64,000 bases of DNA from Reyranella sp. (GTDB lineage: Bacteria > Pseudomonadota > Alphaproteobacteria > Reyranellales > Reyranellaceae). The notes under the pieces are model-generated. The model was not told the DNA's origin. It saw only the letters and a list, made by a program, of their open reading frames with translations, and ran no database searches. The stretch spans positions 1-64,000 of the forward strand of contig JAIEOV010000045.1 in assembly GCA_019750135.1 (NCBI GenBank). Reading direction: 5' to 3'. This document shows positions 49,707 through 58,791 of this stretch, one piece after another (the first letter of the stretch is position 1; every line of letters starts with the position of its first letter). The position numbers and the translations under genes were made by a program.

Positions 49707-51284
49707 ATGTTTTCCGTCATCCTCTACGGCCGCAACGACAGCCACGGCTACAACCTGCACAAGCGGGCGGCGATCAGCTTCAATGCGCTGGCCGAGGTGA
49801 TGTCCGATCCCGACGACGAGATCCTGTTCGTCGACTACAACACGCCGGACGACCATCCGACCTTTCCCGAGGCGATCCACGATACGCTGACCGACAAGGC
49901 CAAGAAGGTCATGCGCGTCCTGCGCATCCGGCCCGACCAGCATGTCCGGCATCGGCTGAAGACCCATCTGGTGGCGCTCGAGGCGCAGTCGCGCAACGTC
50001 GCGCTCAGGCGCTCCAACCCGCGCAACCGCTGGATCCTCTACACCAACACCGACATGCTGCTGGTGCCGCGCGACGAGAAGGAATCGCTCAGCGAGATCC
50101 TGGGCGCGATTCCCGACGGCTTCTACCAGGTGCCGCGCTTCGAGATCCCCGAGATGCTGTGGGAAGCGGCGTTCGACCGGCGCGATCCGGTGGGCAACCT
50201 CGCCAAGCTGCGCGACTGGTCGGTGCGCTTCCACCTGAACCAGGTCGTCCACAACTACATGCCGATGAAGTACGACGCGCTGGGCGACTTCCAGGCGGCG
50301 TTGCGCGAGGACATGTTCGCCATCCACGGCTTTGACGAGGACATGATCCTGGGCTGGCACTGCGATTCGAACCTGGCGGCGCGGCTCGCGCTCTATCGCG
50401 GCCGGGTCGACACGCTGGTCGACAAGCTGTTCGGCTATCACTGCGATCACACCCGCGTCGCTGCCGCCAACAACAAGGGCCGCGCCACGCGGATGAACGA
50501 CCAGGATCGCTTCATCTGGAACGTCGCCACGCCCTACGTGCCGGCCCAGGCCGAGAGCTGGGGCTGGCCGGACACCGAGATCGAGGAGATCCGGCTGGAC
50601 CGCGAGACGCCCTACCAGCGCTACTCCGCCGGCCTCGACAAGGCGATCGAGCCCGCGACGACGCCGTTCGTCGAGACCAGCCTGGAATGGCAGCTGTTCG
50701 ACGATCTCACCTACGACCTGCCGCATACGCTGCCGTTCGTCTGCGACCAGGTAGTGACGTTCCCGCGCACGACCAACCTGATGCTGGTGGCGACGCGGCC
50801 GGACTTTGTCGCGAGCTTCGCCAAGGCCTGGAAGGGCATGGGCTTCACGGGCCCGATCCTGATCCCCCAGGAGTGCGAGGGCCTGCCGCCGGACCTGCCG
50901 GGCGTCGAGCGCGCGCCGTTCGCCGAGCAGCTCTCGTCGGCCGAACTCTTCATCTTCGAGTTCGGGCTGGCCACCCAGAGGGCCACCGAGCCGGTGCGCG
51001 CCGGCCGCCAGATGGGGCCGATCGACAAGAAGCGCCTGAAGGTCGCGGAGCGCCTCTTCAAGCGCGCGGCCGCCACCGAGGCCGAGACGCGTCCCGAGGG
51101 CCGCCGCGTGCCGCGCCGCTTCATCGGCGTCAACGTGATCTACAACAAGTTCTGGCACACCTTCACGAACTACGTCGGCGCCAACATCAATCCCTTCTGC
51201 AGCCAGGTCCTGGCCGGCCTGCCGCGCGAGGACGAATCGCTCAAGGGAAAGGTATTGAAATTCCGGGGACGCCACGCCCTGTGA
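49707..51284 (+). CDS. Glycosyltransferase-like protein (GT-A-type N-domain)
   Basis: A 525-residue protein. The N-terminus FSVILYGRNDSHGYNLHKRA and EILFVDYNTPDDHPTF begin a GT-A-like fold, WILYTNTDMLLVPRD supplies the acidic metal site, and FHLNQVVHNYMPMKYDALGDF with FDEDMILGWHCDSN follow in the position of acceptor-loop residues. A second region (about 360-525, LMLVATRPDFVASFAKAW) looks like another alpha/beta domain. It seems related to the protein at 6303 by its YxRND start. The donor is unknown. Its end overlaps the convergent NUDIX gene by 44 bp. Confidence 0.75.
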   Translation: MFSVILYGRNDSHGYNLHKRAAISFNALAEVMSDPDDEILFVDYNTPDDHPTFPEAIHDTLTDKAKKVMRVLRIRPDQHVRHRLKTHLVALEAQSRNVALRRSNPRNRWILYTNTDMLLVPRDEKESLSEILGAIPDGFYQVPRFEIPEMLWEAAFDRRDPVGNLAKLRDWSVRFHLNQVVHNYMPMKYDALGDFQAALREDMFAIHGFDEDMILGWHCDSNLAARLALYRGRVDTLVDKLFGYHCDHTRVAAANNKGRATRMNDQDRFIWNVATPYVPAQAESWGWPDTEIEEIRLDRETPYQRYSAGLDKAIEPATTPFVETSLEWQLFDDLTYDLPHTLPFVCDQVVTFPRTTNLMLVATRPDFVASFAKAWKGMGFTGPILIPQECEGLPPDLPGVERAPFAEQLSSAELFIFEFGLATQRATEPVRAGRQMGPIDKKRLKVAERLFKRAAATEAETRPEGRRVPRRFIGVNVIYNKFWHTFTNYVGANINPFCSQVLAGLPREDESLKGKVLKFRGRHAL

Positions 51285-51786
51285 GGCGGGCCCTGAGCCA
51301 CCACAACCCGGCGAGCTGAAGGGCAGGGAGCTCGATCGCTCCCGCCTCGACCTTCGCGATGAATTCGACGAGCGGCAGTTCGTAGGCGTGGATGACCTCG
51401 CCTTCGTCGAGCGCCTGGCCGCCGACCGGCCGGGCGTTCAGCGCCAGGAACGAGTAGATGCGATTGGTCTGCAGCGCCGGATGGACCGGCGCCGAGCCGA
51501 GCGCGTGCCAGTCGTCGCTGGCGTAGCCGGTCTCCTCCAGCAATTCCCGTTGGATGGCCGCCAGCGGCGCCTCGCCGTCGTCGACCGTGCCGGCGGGGAA
51601 TTCGGTGCGCACGCTGCGCACCGAGTGCCGGTACTGGTCGACCAGCACGATGTTGAGATCGGCCGTGAGCGCGATCACGTCCACCCAGTCGGGATGCTCG
51701 ATGACCGGGCCGGTCGGCAGCACGCGCAACCGCAGCCACTGGTCATCGACTGCGTAGCTTGGCCGCTTCCGGTCGGAGTCGGCCAT
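51241..51786 (-). CDS. NUDIX hydrolase (ADP-ribose pyrophosphatase-like)
   Basis: A 181-residue NUDIX protein. The box is complete: G, five residues, E, seven residues, RELLEETGY, within GTVDDGEAPLAAIQ and what follows. VIALTADLNIVLVDQYRHSV precedes it as in nucleotide-sugar pyrophosphatases such as NudF. It would hydrolyse ADP-sugar or similar compounds, perhaps clearing nucleotide-sugars. It overlaps the plus-strand gene end by 44 bp and lies 11 bp downstream of the dehydrogenase gene. Confidence 0.92.
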   Translation of the reverse strand: MADSDRKRPSYAVDDQWLRLRVLPTGPVIEHPDWVDVIALTADLNIVLVDQYRHSVRSVRTEFPAGTVDDGEAPLAAIQRELLEETGYASDDWHALGSAPVHPALQTNRIYSFLALNARPVGGQALDEGEVIHAYELPLVEFIAKVEAGAIELPALQLAGLWWLRARLTGRGVPGISIPFP

Positions 51787-51797
51787 GATAGCGAAGC

Positions 51798-53135
51798 TTA
51801 GCGGCCGGAGCCGAGATAGAGGATGTCGGCCACGTCGGCGAACTTGTCGGCCGGCAGGGTGCGCCATAGGTCGAGCACCGTGAGGCGCTGGCCGTTGCGC
51901 TTGCACCACGCCGGATCGATCTCCTTGTACTCGGGCCAGCCGGTGGCGACGATCAGCAGATCGCACTCGCGCACCGCGCCCTCGAGCGAGGAGGCGCCGA
52001 CGACCTTGTCGCCCAGCACGGCGATGGCCGCGTCCTGGGCCAGCGGATCGTGGACCGACACGATGTAGCCCGCGTCGGCGAGCTTGGCCGCCAGCTTGAC
52101 GCTGTGGCTCTCCTCGACGACCGGAGTCTGCGGCTTGTAGCTGAGGCCGAGTAGGGCGATGCGCATGCCGGCCTTGGCGAACTTGGCGACGAGGCCGCTC
52201 AGCCGCTCGATCTGGTGGTTGTTGATGCGGTCGGTGGCCTCGGCGACGTCGGCGCGGGCGCCGATCTTGCGGGCCAGCGCCGCGAAGGCGACGTTGTCGC
52301 GCGGGAAGCAGGGGCCGCCGTAACCCATCGCGCCTTTGAGGTACTTCGCCCCGATGCGGGTGTCGGCGCCCAGGGCCTTGGTCACGACGTCGACGTCGGC
52401 GCCCGGCAGGCGGTCGCAGATGTCGGCCAGCATGTTGGCGTAGGAGATCTTGGTGGTGACGTAGGTGTTGACCGAGATCTTGGTCAGCTCGGCGCTGACG
52501 AAGTTCATGCGCTGCACCGGCGGCTTCTTCTCGCACATCTGCAGGTAGATGGTCTGCAGCACGTCGCCGGCCTTGGTGTCGCTCTCGCCGATCAGGATCG
52601 AATCGGGGAACAGCATGTCGCGCACGACGCTGCCCAGGGCGATGAATTCCGGATTGTAGCAGAGGCCGAGATCGGGTCCGACCTTGCGGCCCGACGCCGC
52701 CTCCAGCGCCGCTCTGATCTCGCCGCCGGTGCTGCCGGGCATCACCGTGCTGGTGATGTTCACCATGTGATAGCCCTTCTTGTTGCGCAGGGCCTTGCCG
52801 AGCGATTCCATCGCCTGCAGCACGAAGCGGTTGGAGAAGAAGCCGGTGCTGTCGGACGGGGTCGGCACGATCACGAAGGTCGCGTCGCTCTTCTGGATGG
52901 CCTCGTTGGGATCCATCGTGGCCGACAGCCGCTCCTTGTTGGCGGCGATCAGCTCGTTGAGCTGCGGCTCGACGATCGGCATCTTGCCGGCATTGAGCGA
53001 GTCGACCAGCACCTTGCTGACGTCGTGGCCGATGACGGTGAAGCCGCGGCTGGCGAGCACCGCGGCGAGCGGCGCTCCGAGCTTGCCGAGGCCGACGACC
53101 GACACGCGAGGGAGAGTTGCTGAAGTCATTTCCAT
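51798..53135 (-). CDS. UDP-glucose/GDP-mannose-type nucleotide-sugar dehydrogenase
   Basis: A 445-residue four-electron dehydrogenase. VSVVGLGKLGAPLAAVLAS binds NAD, ITSTVMPGSTGG and YNPEFIALG are family segments, GYGGPCFPRDN contains the catalytic Cys276, and the C-terminal domain has LLGLSYKPQTPVVEESHS. It should oxidise a nucleotide-hexose to the uronic acid (UDP-glucuronate, UDP-N-acetyl-mannosaminuronate or similar). The start is ATG 53135 or 53129. Divergent from pepA, it marks the right edge of the glycan locus. Confidence 0.93.
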   Translation of the reverse strand: MEMTSATLPRVSVVGLGKLGAPLAAVLASRGFTVIGHDVSKVLVDSLNAGKMPIVEPQLNELIAANKERLSATMDPNEAIQKSDATFVIVPTPSDSTGFFSNRFVLQAMESLGKALRNKKGYHMVNITSTVMPGSTGGEIRAALEAASGRKVGPDLGLCYNPEFIALGSVVRDMLFPDSILIGESDTKAGDVLQTIYLQMCEKKPPVQRMNFVSAELTKISVNTYVTTKISYANMLADICDRLPGADVDVVTKALGADTRIGAKYLKGAMGYGGPCFPRDNVAFAALARKIGARADVAEATDRINNHQIERLSGLVAKFAKAGMRIALLGLSYKPQTPVVEESHSVKLAAKLADAGYIVSVHDPLAQDAAIAVLGDKVVGASSLEGAVRECDLLIVATGWPEYKEIDPAWCKRNGQRLTVLDLWRTLPADKFADVADILYLGSGR

Positions 53136-53274
53136 GTCCGTTTTGGGGGCCGGTACTGATACTGGCGGCACGCGCGGGACGCCACCCCGAATTTGCAGCA
53201 TTTCAGAGAGGATTCGCTGCTTGCGCTGCCCCGCCGCAGGGGCGAAAAATCGCCCTTCATAAGCGAGGAACCGA

Positions 53275-54768
53275 ATGAAAGTGGAATTTTCGGCCTTTCC
53301 GAAGGCCTTCTCGGGCAATGTCGCGGCCTTCGTAGCGGCCGACAAGCAACTCCTGGCAACTGCACAATCGATCAACAAGGACGTCGGCGAGACCGTCGCG
53401 CGGGCGATCGACGCCAGCCGGTTCACCGGCGCCAAGGGCCAGTCGCTGACCGTGCTGGGGCAGGCCGGCGATATCGCGCGCCTCACGCTGCTCGGTGTCG
53501 GCAAGAACCGCGAACTCGACGCCCGCGGCGCCGAGGCCCTGGGCGGCATCGTTGCGGCCGAGGCCAATGCGGCCGGGCAGAAAGTGGTGAGCGTCGCGGT
53601 CGACGCGGTCAAGGGCAGCAGGCTGACGCCCGGCCAGATCGCGGCCCGCATTGCGCTCGGCGCCCGCCTGCGCAACTACCGCTTCGACAAATACAAGACC
53701 AAGGACAAGCCGGAGCAGAAGAACTCGCTCGAGCAGATCACGATCTTCGTCGCCGGTCCGGCCGATGCGCGCAAGGCCTGGGATCGGCTCGAGCCCACCG
53801 TGGACGCGGTGTTCTTCGCCCGCGACCTGGTGAGCGAGCCCGCCAACGTGCTCTATCCCGCCGAGTTCGCCCGCCGCGCCCGCGAGCTCACCAAGCTCGG
53901 CGTCAAGGTCGAGATCCTGGGCGAGGCCGAGATGAAGAAGCTCGGCATGAACGTGCTGCTGGGCGTCGGCCAGGGCAGCGAGCGCGAATCGCAGTTGCTG
54001 GTGATGCACTGGATGAACGGGCCGAAGTCGCAGGCCCCGGTCGCGCTGATCGGCAAGGGCGTGTGCTTCGACACCGGCGGCATCTCGCTGAAGCCGGCCG
54101 GCGGCATGGAGGACATGAAGTGGGACATGGGCGGCGCGGGCGCCGTCACCGGCGCCATGCACCTGCTGGCCGGCCGGAAGGCACGGGCCAACGTCATCGG
54201 CGTCTGCGCCCTGGTCGAGAACATGCCGGACGGCAACGCCCAGCGGCCGGGCGACGTGGTCAAAAGCATGTCGGGCCAGACCGTGGAGGTCATCAACACC
54301 GACGCCGAGGGCCGGCTGATCCTGTGCGACGCCATGTGGTACGCCCAGGAGAAGTTCAAGCCGCAGGCCATGGTCGAGCTGTCGACCCTGACCGGCGCCA
54401 TCATCGTGGCGCTGGGCCACGAGCGCGCCGGCCTGTTCAGCAATAATACTCAGCTATCCAACCGGCTGCGCGCCGCCGGCGCGGGGATCGGCGAGAAGCT
54501 GTGGCGCCTGCCGCTCGGTCCGAAGTACGACAAGATGATCGATTCCGAGATCGCCGACATGCGCAACGTCACCAACAGCCGCGACGCCAGCTCGATCACG
54601 GCGGCGCAGTTCCTGCAGCGCTTCGTGCAGGACGGCGTCGCCTGGGCCCATCTCGACATCGCCGGCATGGCCTGGTCGAACAAGGGCGACAGCACGACGC
54701 CGAAGGGCGCCACCGCCTACGGCGTGCGCCTGCTCGATACCTGGATCGCCGACAACTACGAGAAGTGA
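53275..54768 (+). CDS. pepA: Leucyl aminopeptidase (M17 family)
   Basis: A 497-residue cytosol aminopeptidase. The NTDAEGRL signature is at about residues 341-348 and GKGVCFDTGGISLKPAGG and DMKWDMGGAGAV carry further metal and catalytic residues. The length is normal. GAGGA six bases ahead supports the ATG. It is a soluble Zn/Mn enzyme that removes N-terminal residues. With holC 6 bp downstream it forms the common pepA-holC pair. Confidence 0.97.
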   Translation: MKVEFSAFPKAFSGNVAAFVAADKQLLATAQSINKDVGETVARAIDASRFTGAKGQSLTVLGQAGDIARLTLLGVGKNRELDARGAEALGGIVAAEANAAGQKVVSVAVDAVKGSRLTPGQIAARIALGARLRNYRFDKYKTKDKPEQKNSLEQITIFVAGPADARKAWDRLEPTVDAVFFARDLVSEPANVLYPAEFARRARELTKLGVKVEILGEAEMKKLGMNVLLGVGQGSERESQLLVMHWMNGPKSQAPVALIGKGVCFDTGGISLKPAGGMEDMKWDMGGAGAVTGAMHLLAGRKARANVIGVCALVENMPDGNAQRPGDVVKSMSGQTVEVINTDAEGRLILCDAMWYAQEKFKPQAMVELSTLTGAIIVALGHERAGLFSNNTQLSNRLRAAGAGIGEKLWRLPLGPKYDKMIDSEIADMRNVTNSRDASSITAAQFLQRFVQDGVAWAHLDIAGMAWSNKGDSTTPKGATAYGVRLLDTWIADNYEK

Positions 54769-54774
54769 TGGCGG

Positions 54775-55227
54775 ATGGCGACCGAGATCAACTTCTACCA
54801 TTTGACTCGTTCGTCGCTCGAAGACGCCTTGCCCCGCCTGCTGACCAAGACCCTGCAGGCGGGCGAGCGGGCGGTCGTGATTCTGGGCTCGCCCGAGCGC
54901 GTCGATGCCCTCAACACGCATCTGTGGGCCTGCGATCCCAACGGCTTCCTGCCGCATGGCGCCGCCAAGGACGGCGAAGCCGATCGCCAGCCGATCTGGC
55001 TGACGCATCTCGACGAGAATCCCAACGGTGCGAAGTTCCTGTTCATGGCTGACCGTGCGCGCTCGGAGAAGGTCGGCGACTATAAGCGCTGCTTCGAGCT
55101 GTTCGACGGCCGCGATGACACCGCCGTCTCCGAATCCCGCGAACGCTGGAAGGCCTACAAGGCCGCCGGCCACACGGTCGTCTACTGGCAACAGACGCCG
55201 AGCGGCGGCTGGGAGAAGAAGGCTTGA
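54775..55227 (+). CDS. holC: DNA polymerase III chi subunit
   Basis: A 150-residue HolC protein: INFYHLTRSSLEDALPRLL, ALNTHLWACDPNGFLPHG, and KRCFELFDGRDDTAVSE are the diagnostic blocks. Chi joins the clamp loader to single-strand-binding protein. The gene follows pepA as in most proteobacteria, and its TGA stop is directly followed by the palindromic repeat. Confidence 0.95.
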   Translation: MATEINFYHLTRSSLEDALPRLLTKTLQAGERAVVILGSPERVDALNTHLWACDPNGFLPHGAAKDGEADRQPIWLTHLDENPNGAKFLFMADRARSEKVGDYKRCFELFDGRDDTAVSESRERWKAYKAAGHTVVYWQQTPSGGWEKKA

Positions 55228-55228
55228 T

Positions 55229-55282
55229 GGGAGCGCGGGCCTCTGGCCCGCATTCATGAGCGGGCCGGAGGCCCGCGCTCCC
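55229..55282. repeat. Long palindromic repeat, copy 2 (23-bp arms, 8-bp loop)
   Basis: Arms at 55229-55251 and 55260-55282 match copy 1 at 46495-46554 exactly on the left. The right arm differs by one base (A to G), which still pairs as G-U in RNA. The loop is eight bases and keeps the TTCATGA core. As at copy 1, the right edge is followed by TTAG and provides the TAA stop of the minus-strand gene. Confidence 0.9.
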
Positions 55283-56368
55283 TTAGTGACGCTTCTCGCG
55301 CGGGAACCAGTAGCCGCGCCAGGCCGACTTCAGGCGCTCCCAGGCCGGGACGGGCCCCTCGGGGCGATAGAAGCCCGGCTGGTCCGCTTCGAAGGTCGCC
55401 ATGTACTCGCGATAGGGCAGCGGCCGGCGGCGCTGGGGCTGCGTCTGCGCGGCCAACAGGTCGAGGCCGGCATCGATGTCGAACAGCGAGGTAAACTCGG
55501 CGCGGCGCGCGAGCAGGAGCTCGGCTGCCGCATCGGGCACCTGCCACGCGGCAAGGACCGCCGCGAGCTTGGCGAGCTTCTCTAGTCTGAATGCAGGGCC
55601 GGGCGTCGCCACCACGTCACGTGCGTAGTACGCCTCGCCCTGGAACGGCCGGCCTGACACTGTCTCGGCCGGTGTCGGCCAGATGTAGCGGGCGGGCAGC
55701 GCGCGGACCGAGAAGTTGCGTACGTCGAGGCGGAACAAGTCGAAGCCGTGCGCCCGCATGAAGCGGTCGGTGTTGTGGAAGCTGTGCTCATCGGCATCGC
55801 CCCGGCCGACGAAGTTGACCTCCAGCTGCACCGCGATCACCTGCAGCGCATCGAAGCGCCCGGCGAAGGATTGCAGGATGTCGAAGTCCGCGCCGTCGAC
55901 GTCGAGCTTTATGTAGTCGAGATCACTCCAGCCGCGCTCGGCCAGCAGGTCGGGCAGCACGACGGGCTTCTTCGGATCGGCCAGCCCCGTCATCTCCCAC
56001 GCATTGTGCCGCAGCTGCTCCTCGGTCGAGGCCTGCTTCAGCCGTGCGTCGCGAATCTCCCGCGTGCGCATGAAGCTCATGCGATCGCGCATCCTCATGA
56101 TCAGCGGCGCCGCCGGCCCGGCCGATATGTCGACCGGCTTGTCGGCCGAGCGCGCGGCGAAGGCCGCGAGGTACGCCACGTCCGGATTGCGCTCCAGCCC
56201 CGCCAGCCGCTTGCACTCGGTGACGCTGGCATCGATGCCCAGCGCCTGCAGCCGGGGCTCGAAGGCCCGCCACAACGGATCGAGGCCGCCCGAGCAGCCG
56301 ATGTCGAGCAGCCTAAACTTCTCGCTCTTGAGACTTTCGGCGATGAGCGCCGGAAACGACGATGCCAT
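55283..56368 (-). CDS. FkbM-family methyltransferase
   Basis: A 361-residue class I methyltransferase of the FkbM kind. FRLLDIGCSGGLDPLWRAF is the SAM motif, LDYIKLDVDGADFDILQSF is the characteristic FkbM IKxDVDGxxxxVL block, and AVQLEVNFVGRGDAD follows. The C-terminal 100 residues are an extra helical domain ending WRGYWFPREKRH. FkbM enzymes O-methylate sugars or polyketides. It lies outside the compact glycan locus but may serve it. Confidence 0.9.
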   Translation of the reverse strand: MASSFPALIAESLKSEKFRLLDIGCSGGLDPLWRAFEPRLQALGIDASVTECKRLAGLERNPDVAYLAAFAARSADKPVDISAGPAAPLIMRMRDRMSFMRTREIRDARLKQASTEEQLRHNAWEMTGLADPKKPVVLPDLLAERGWSDLDYIKLDVDGADFDILQSFAGRFDALQVIAVQLEVNFVGRGDADEHSFHNTDRFMRAHGFDLFRLDVRNFSVRALPARYIWPTPAETVSGRPFQGEAYYARDVVATPGPAFRLEKLAKLAAVLAAWQVPDAAAELLLARRAEFTSLFDIDAGLDLLAAQTQPQRRRPLPYREYMATFEADQPGFYRPEGPVPAWERLKSAWRGYWFPREKRH

Positions 56369-56378
56369 CCCGGAGAGA

Positions 56379-57416
56379 TTACACGGTCGCCACGGGCGTT
56401 GCAGGCGAACCGACCGCGCCCGGCAGCCGCAGCGGCGGCGCCGTCAGCAGGAAGCGCGAGCGCTTCTTGTCGCGCAGCCACAGCGCCAGGTCCTTCAGCC
56501 ACCAGATCTCGCCGAGATTGAGCCCGAGCTTGAACAGGCAGTGATTGTGGATGGGCAGCGACGGATGCTCAGCGTTGTCGGGGCCGGGCAGGGCGGGGAC
56601 GGCTTCGACGCCGTAATTGTCGGCGATCAGGGCCGAGATCTGGCTGTCGGTGATCCACTGCAGCAGCCGCTTGTCGCGGCCGTCGAGCACTGCGCACATC
56701 GCATGGGCGCGCGCCGGGTCGACCTTCTTGTCCATCTTGACGATCTCATCGGTGAAGCCGGTGTAGAGCAGCAGCATGTCGCCCGGCTCAACCACCACCT
56801 TGTCGGCCTCCAGCACCTTGCGGAAGTCGTCGTAGTTCACATACTTGTGGTCGCGGCCGAAATGCTTATCGAGGTCGACCAGAACCGCGCGACCCTGGAT
56901 CGCCTTGGCCGCCATGTTCTCGACGCCGAGCTTGTGGGCGTAGCTCAAATGCCCGCAGCCGTCGCGCCCGGCGTCGGGCTGCGGGCCGATCACGTCGATG
57001 CCGGCCTTGAAGCCGTTGTAGTAGAGCGGCTCGGGCACGCCGTCGCCGTCGGCATCGAAGAAGCCGCCGACATGGGCGAGCGTGTCCCACTGCGTCGAAT
57101 ATTGCAGCGTCAGGATCACGCGATCGTCGCTTGCCACGTCGACGAACAACGGGTTGATGGTCTTGGTGTGGAAGTTGAAGCGCCAGCCGTTCTCGTCGCC
57201 CGTCGGCGACAGCACCGGCGGCAGGCGGCGCGGGTTCAGCACGTTGCCGCCCGGCAGGTCGAGCGGCAGGCTGAGGCAGAACGACCGGCCTTCCTTTACC
57301 TCGGCGATGCCTTCGAGCACTTTTGCAGGCGTGATGAGGTTCAGCCGGCCAAGCTGATCGTCGTCACCCCAATCGCCCCAGGTCGAGCCATCGGGACGGT
57401 GCTTCCAGCGCTTCAT
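56379..57416 (-). CDS. Cyclase-family (kynurenine-formamidase-like) hydrolase
   Basis: A 345-residue protein of the cyclase superfamily (Cyclase, PF04199 type). TQWDTLAHVGG stands for the HxGTHxDxPxH metal motif in a changed form (Q-W-D-x-x-x-H), as in the larger members, and GRAVLVDLDKHF, PGDMLLLYTGFTDE and HNHCLFKLGLNLGE match later blocks. These metal enzymes hydrolyse amides or lactones. The substrate is unknown. The gene lies 10 bp upstream of the FkbM gene on the same strand, perhaps as its operon partner. Confidence 0.88.
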   Translation of the reverse strand: MKRWKHRPDGSTWGDWGDDDQLGRLNLITPAKVLEGIAEVKEGRSFCLSLPLDLPGGNVLNPRRLPPVLSPTGDENGWRFNFHTKTINPLFVDVASDDRVILTLQYSTQWDTLAHVGGFFDADGDGVPEPLYYNGFKAGIDVIGPQPDAGRDGCGHLSYAHKLGVENMAAKAIQGRAVLVDLDKHFGRDHKYVNYDDFRKVLEADKVVVEPGDMLLLYTGFTDEIVKMDKKVDPARAHAMCAVLDGRDKRLLQWITDSQISALIADNYGVEAVPALPGPDNAEHPSLPIHNHCLFKLGLNLGEIWWLKDLALWLRDKKRSRFLLTAPPLRLPGAVGSPATPVATV

Positions 57417-57534
57417 TCGAGAATCTCCCTTCGATGCGCGGGGAGACTAGCGTGCGCCGCAGCATCACGCACGCATGGCTCCTAGGCACAATTCCGCAAA
57501 CGAAACTGTCGGGGATCGACTATCATCCGCCGCC

Positions 57535-58764
57535 ATGTCCGCTGCTGCAGTACCCGCGTCCCGCGACGTTCGTGTCATCAGTCTGATCGGCGCCGCTCAC
57601 GGCGCCAGCCACTTCTATCAGCTCGCCTTCGCCACGATGCTGCTGATCGTGCGCCAGGAGGCGGGGCTCAGCTTCGAGGAAGTCGGCTTATTGGCCGGCA
57701 CCTTCTACGGTGTCTCAGGCATTACCCAGACCATGGCGGGCTTCGCCGTCGACCGCTTCGGCGCGCGGCCGATCCTCGCTGGCGGCCTGTTCACCATCGG
57801 TGTTGCCCTGGCGCTGATATCGGCGGCGCATTCCTTCTGGGCCTTTGCCGCCATCGCGGTAATCGCAGGCGCCGGCAACTCGGTATTCCACCCCGCCGAC
57901 TTCGCGCTACTCAACGCCTCGGTGAATCCCAGCCGCCTCGGTCGGGCCTTCAGCATCCATGGCGTCGGCGGCTCGCTCGGCTGGGCGGCGGCGCCGGTGA
58001 TGTATTTCCTCGACAGCATGTTCGGCTGGGTCGGCGCGGCCCTGATCGGCGCTCTGCCGGGCTTGGTGCTGTCGGTCCTGGTGTGGACGCATCGCACCGA
58101 TCTGATCGACCATCGCATCAAGGACCGTGCCGCAGCTCATCACCATGCCGCCAAGCCGATGGTCGCGCTGTTCGTGCAGCCCGCGATCCTGATCTGCCTC
58201 GTCTACTTCGCGTTGATCGCTGCCAACACCGTCGGTATCCAGCAGTTCGCCGTGCCGGCCTGGGTCAGCATGTTCGGCGTCAGCGAGAACTATGCCGCGT
58301 TGTGCCTGATCGTGTTCATCGTCGGCTCGGCGGGCGGTGTGCTGGTCGGTGGCCTGTTCGCCGACCGTGTGCATCGGCATGACCGCGTGGCGACGATCGG
58401 CCTGCTGATCGCCGGCGCCCTGACCCTGCCGATCGCCACCCAGTCCGTCTCGCCGGCACTGCTGTTGCCGCTGCTCGCGCTGGCCGGCGCGGCGGGCGGC
58501 GCCACCGGCCCGTCGCGCGACATGATCGTGCGCAGCGCCACGCCGCCCGGCGCTTCGGGCAAAGTGTTCGGCTTCGTCTATTCCGGCCTGGACGTCGGGT
58601 CGTTCCTGGCGCCGCCGCTCTTCGGCTGGCTGATGGGCGCGGGCCATCCCGCCGTGATCTTCTGGATCGCCATCGTCCTCTACGTTATCAACGCCGGCTT
58701 GGTGATGGCGATCCGGCAGACCACCGCGGTGAGAGCGGCACCTCTTCCGACCGCAGCGGAATAG
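57535..58764 (+). CDS. MFS transporter
   Basis: A 409-residue transporter with twelve hydrophobic segments and the loop motif GFAVDRFGARP between helices 2 and 3. AAHGASHFYQLAFATML resembles the fosmidomycin-resistance (Fsr) subgroup. I chose ATG 57535, since the extra 20 residues from an ATG at 57475 are polar and poorly placed for a first helix. The promoter should lie in the 118 bp shared with the divergent cyclase gene. Confidence 0.9.
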   Translation: MSAAAVPASRDVRVISLIGAAHGASHFYQLAFATMLLIVRQEAGLSFEEVGLLAGTFYGVSGITQTMAGFAVDRFGARPILAGGLFTIGVALALISAAHSFWAFAAIAVIAGAGNSVFHPADFALLNASVNPSRLGRAFSIHGVGGSLGWAAAPVMYFLDSMFGWVGAALIGALPGLVLSVLVWTHRTDLIDHRIKDRAAAHHHAAKPMVALFVQPAILICLVYFALIAANTVGIQQFAVPAWVSMFGVSENYAALCLIVFIVGSAGGVLVGGLFADRVHRHDRVATIGLLIAGALTLPIATQSVSPALLLPLLALAGAAGGATGPSRDMIVRSATPPGASGKVFGFVYSGLDVGSFLAPPLFGWLMGAGHPAVIFWIAIVLYVINAGLVMAIRQTTAVRAAPLPTAAE

Positions 58765-58791
58765 CGCACGACCGAAGTCATGCGCTGTGTG

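Noticed and set aside
48462..51275. A 937-codon open frame on the minus strand
   Set aside because: Antisense to the TPR and glycosyltransferase-like genes, without domain signatures; a GC-bias artefact.
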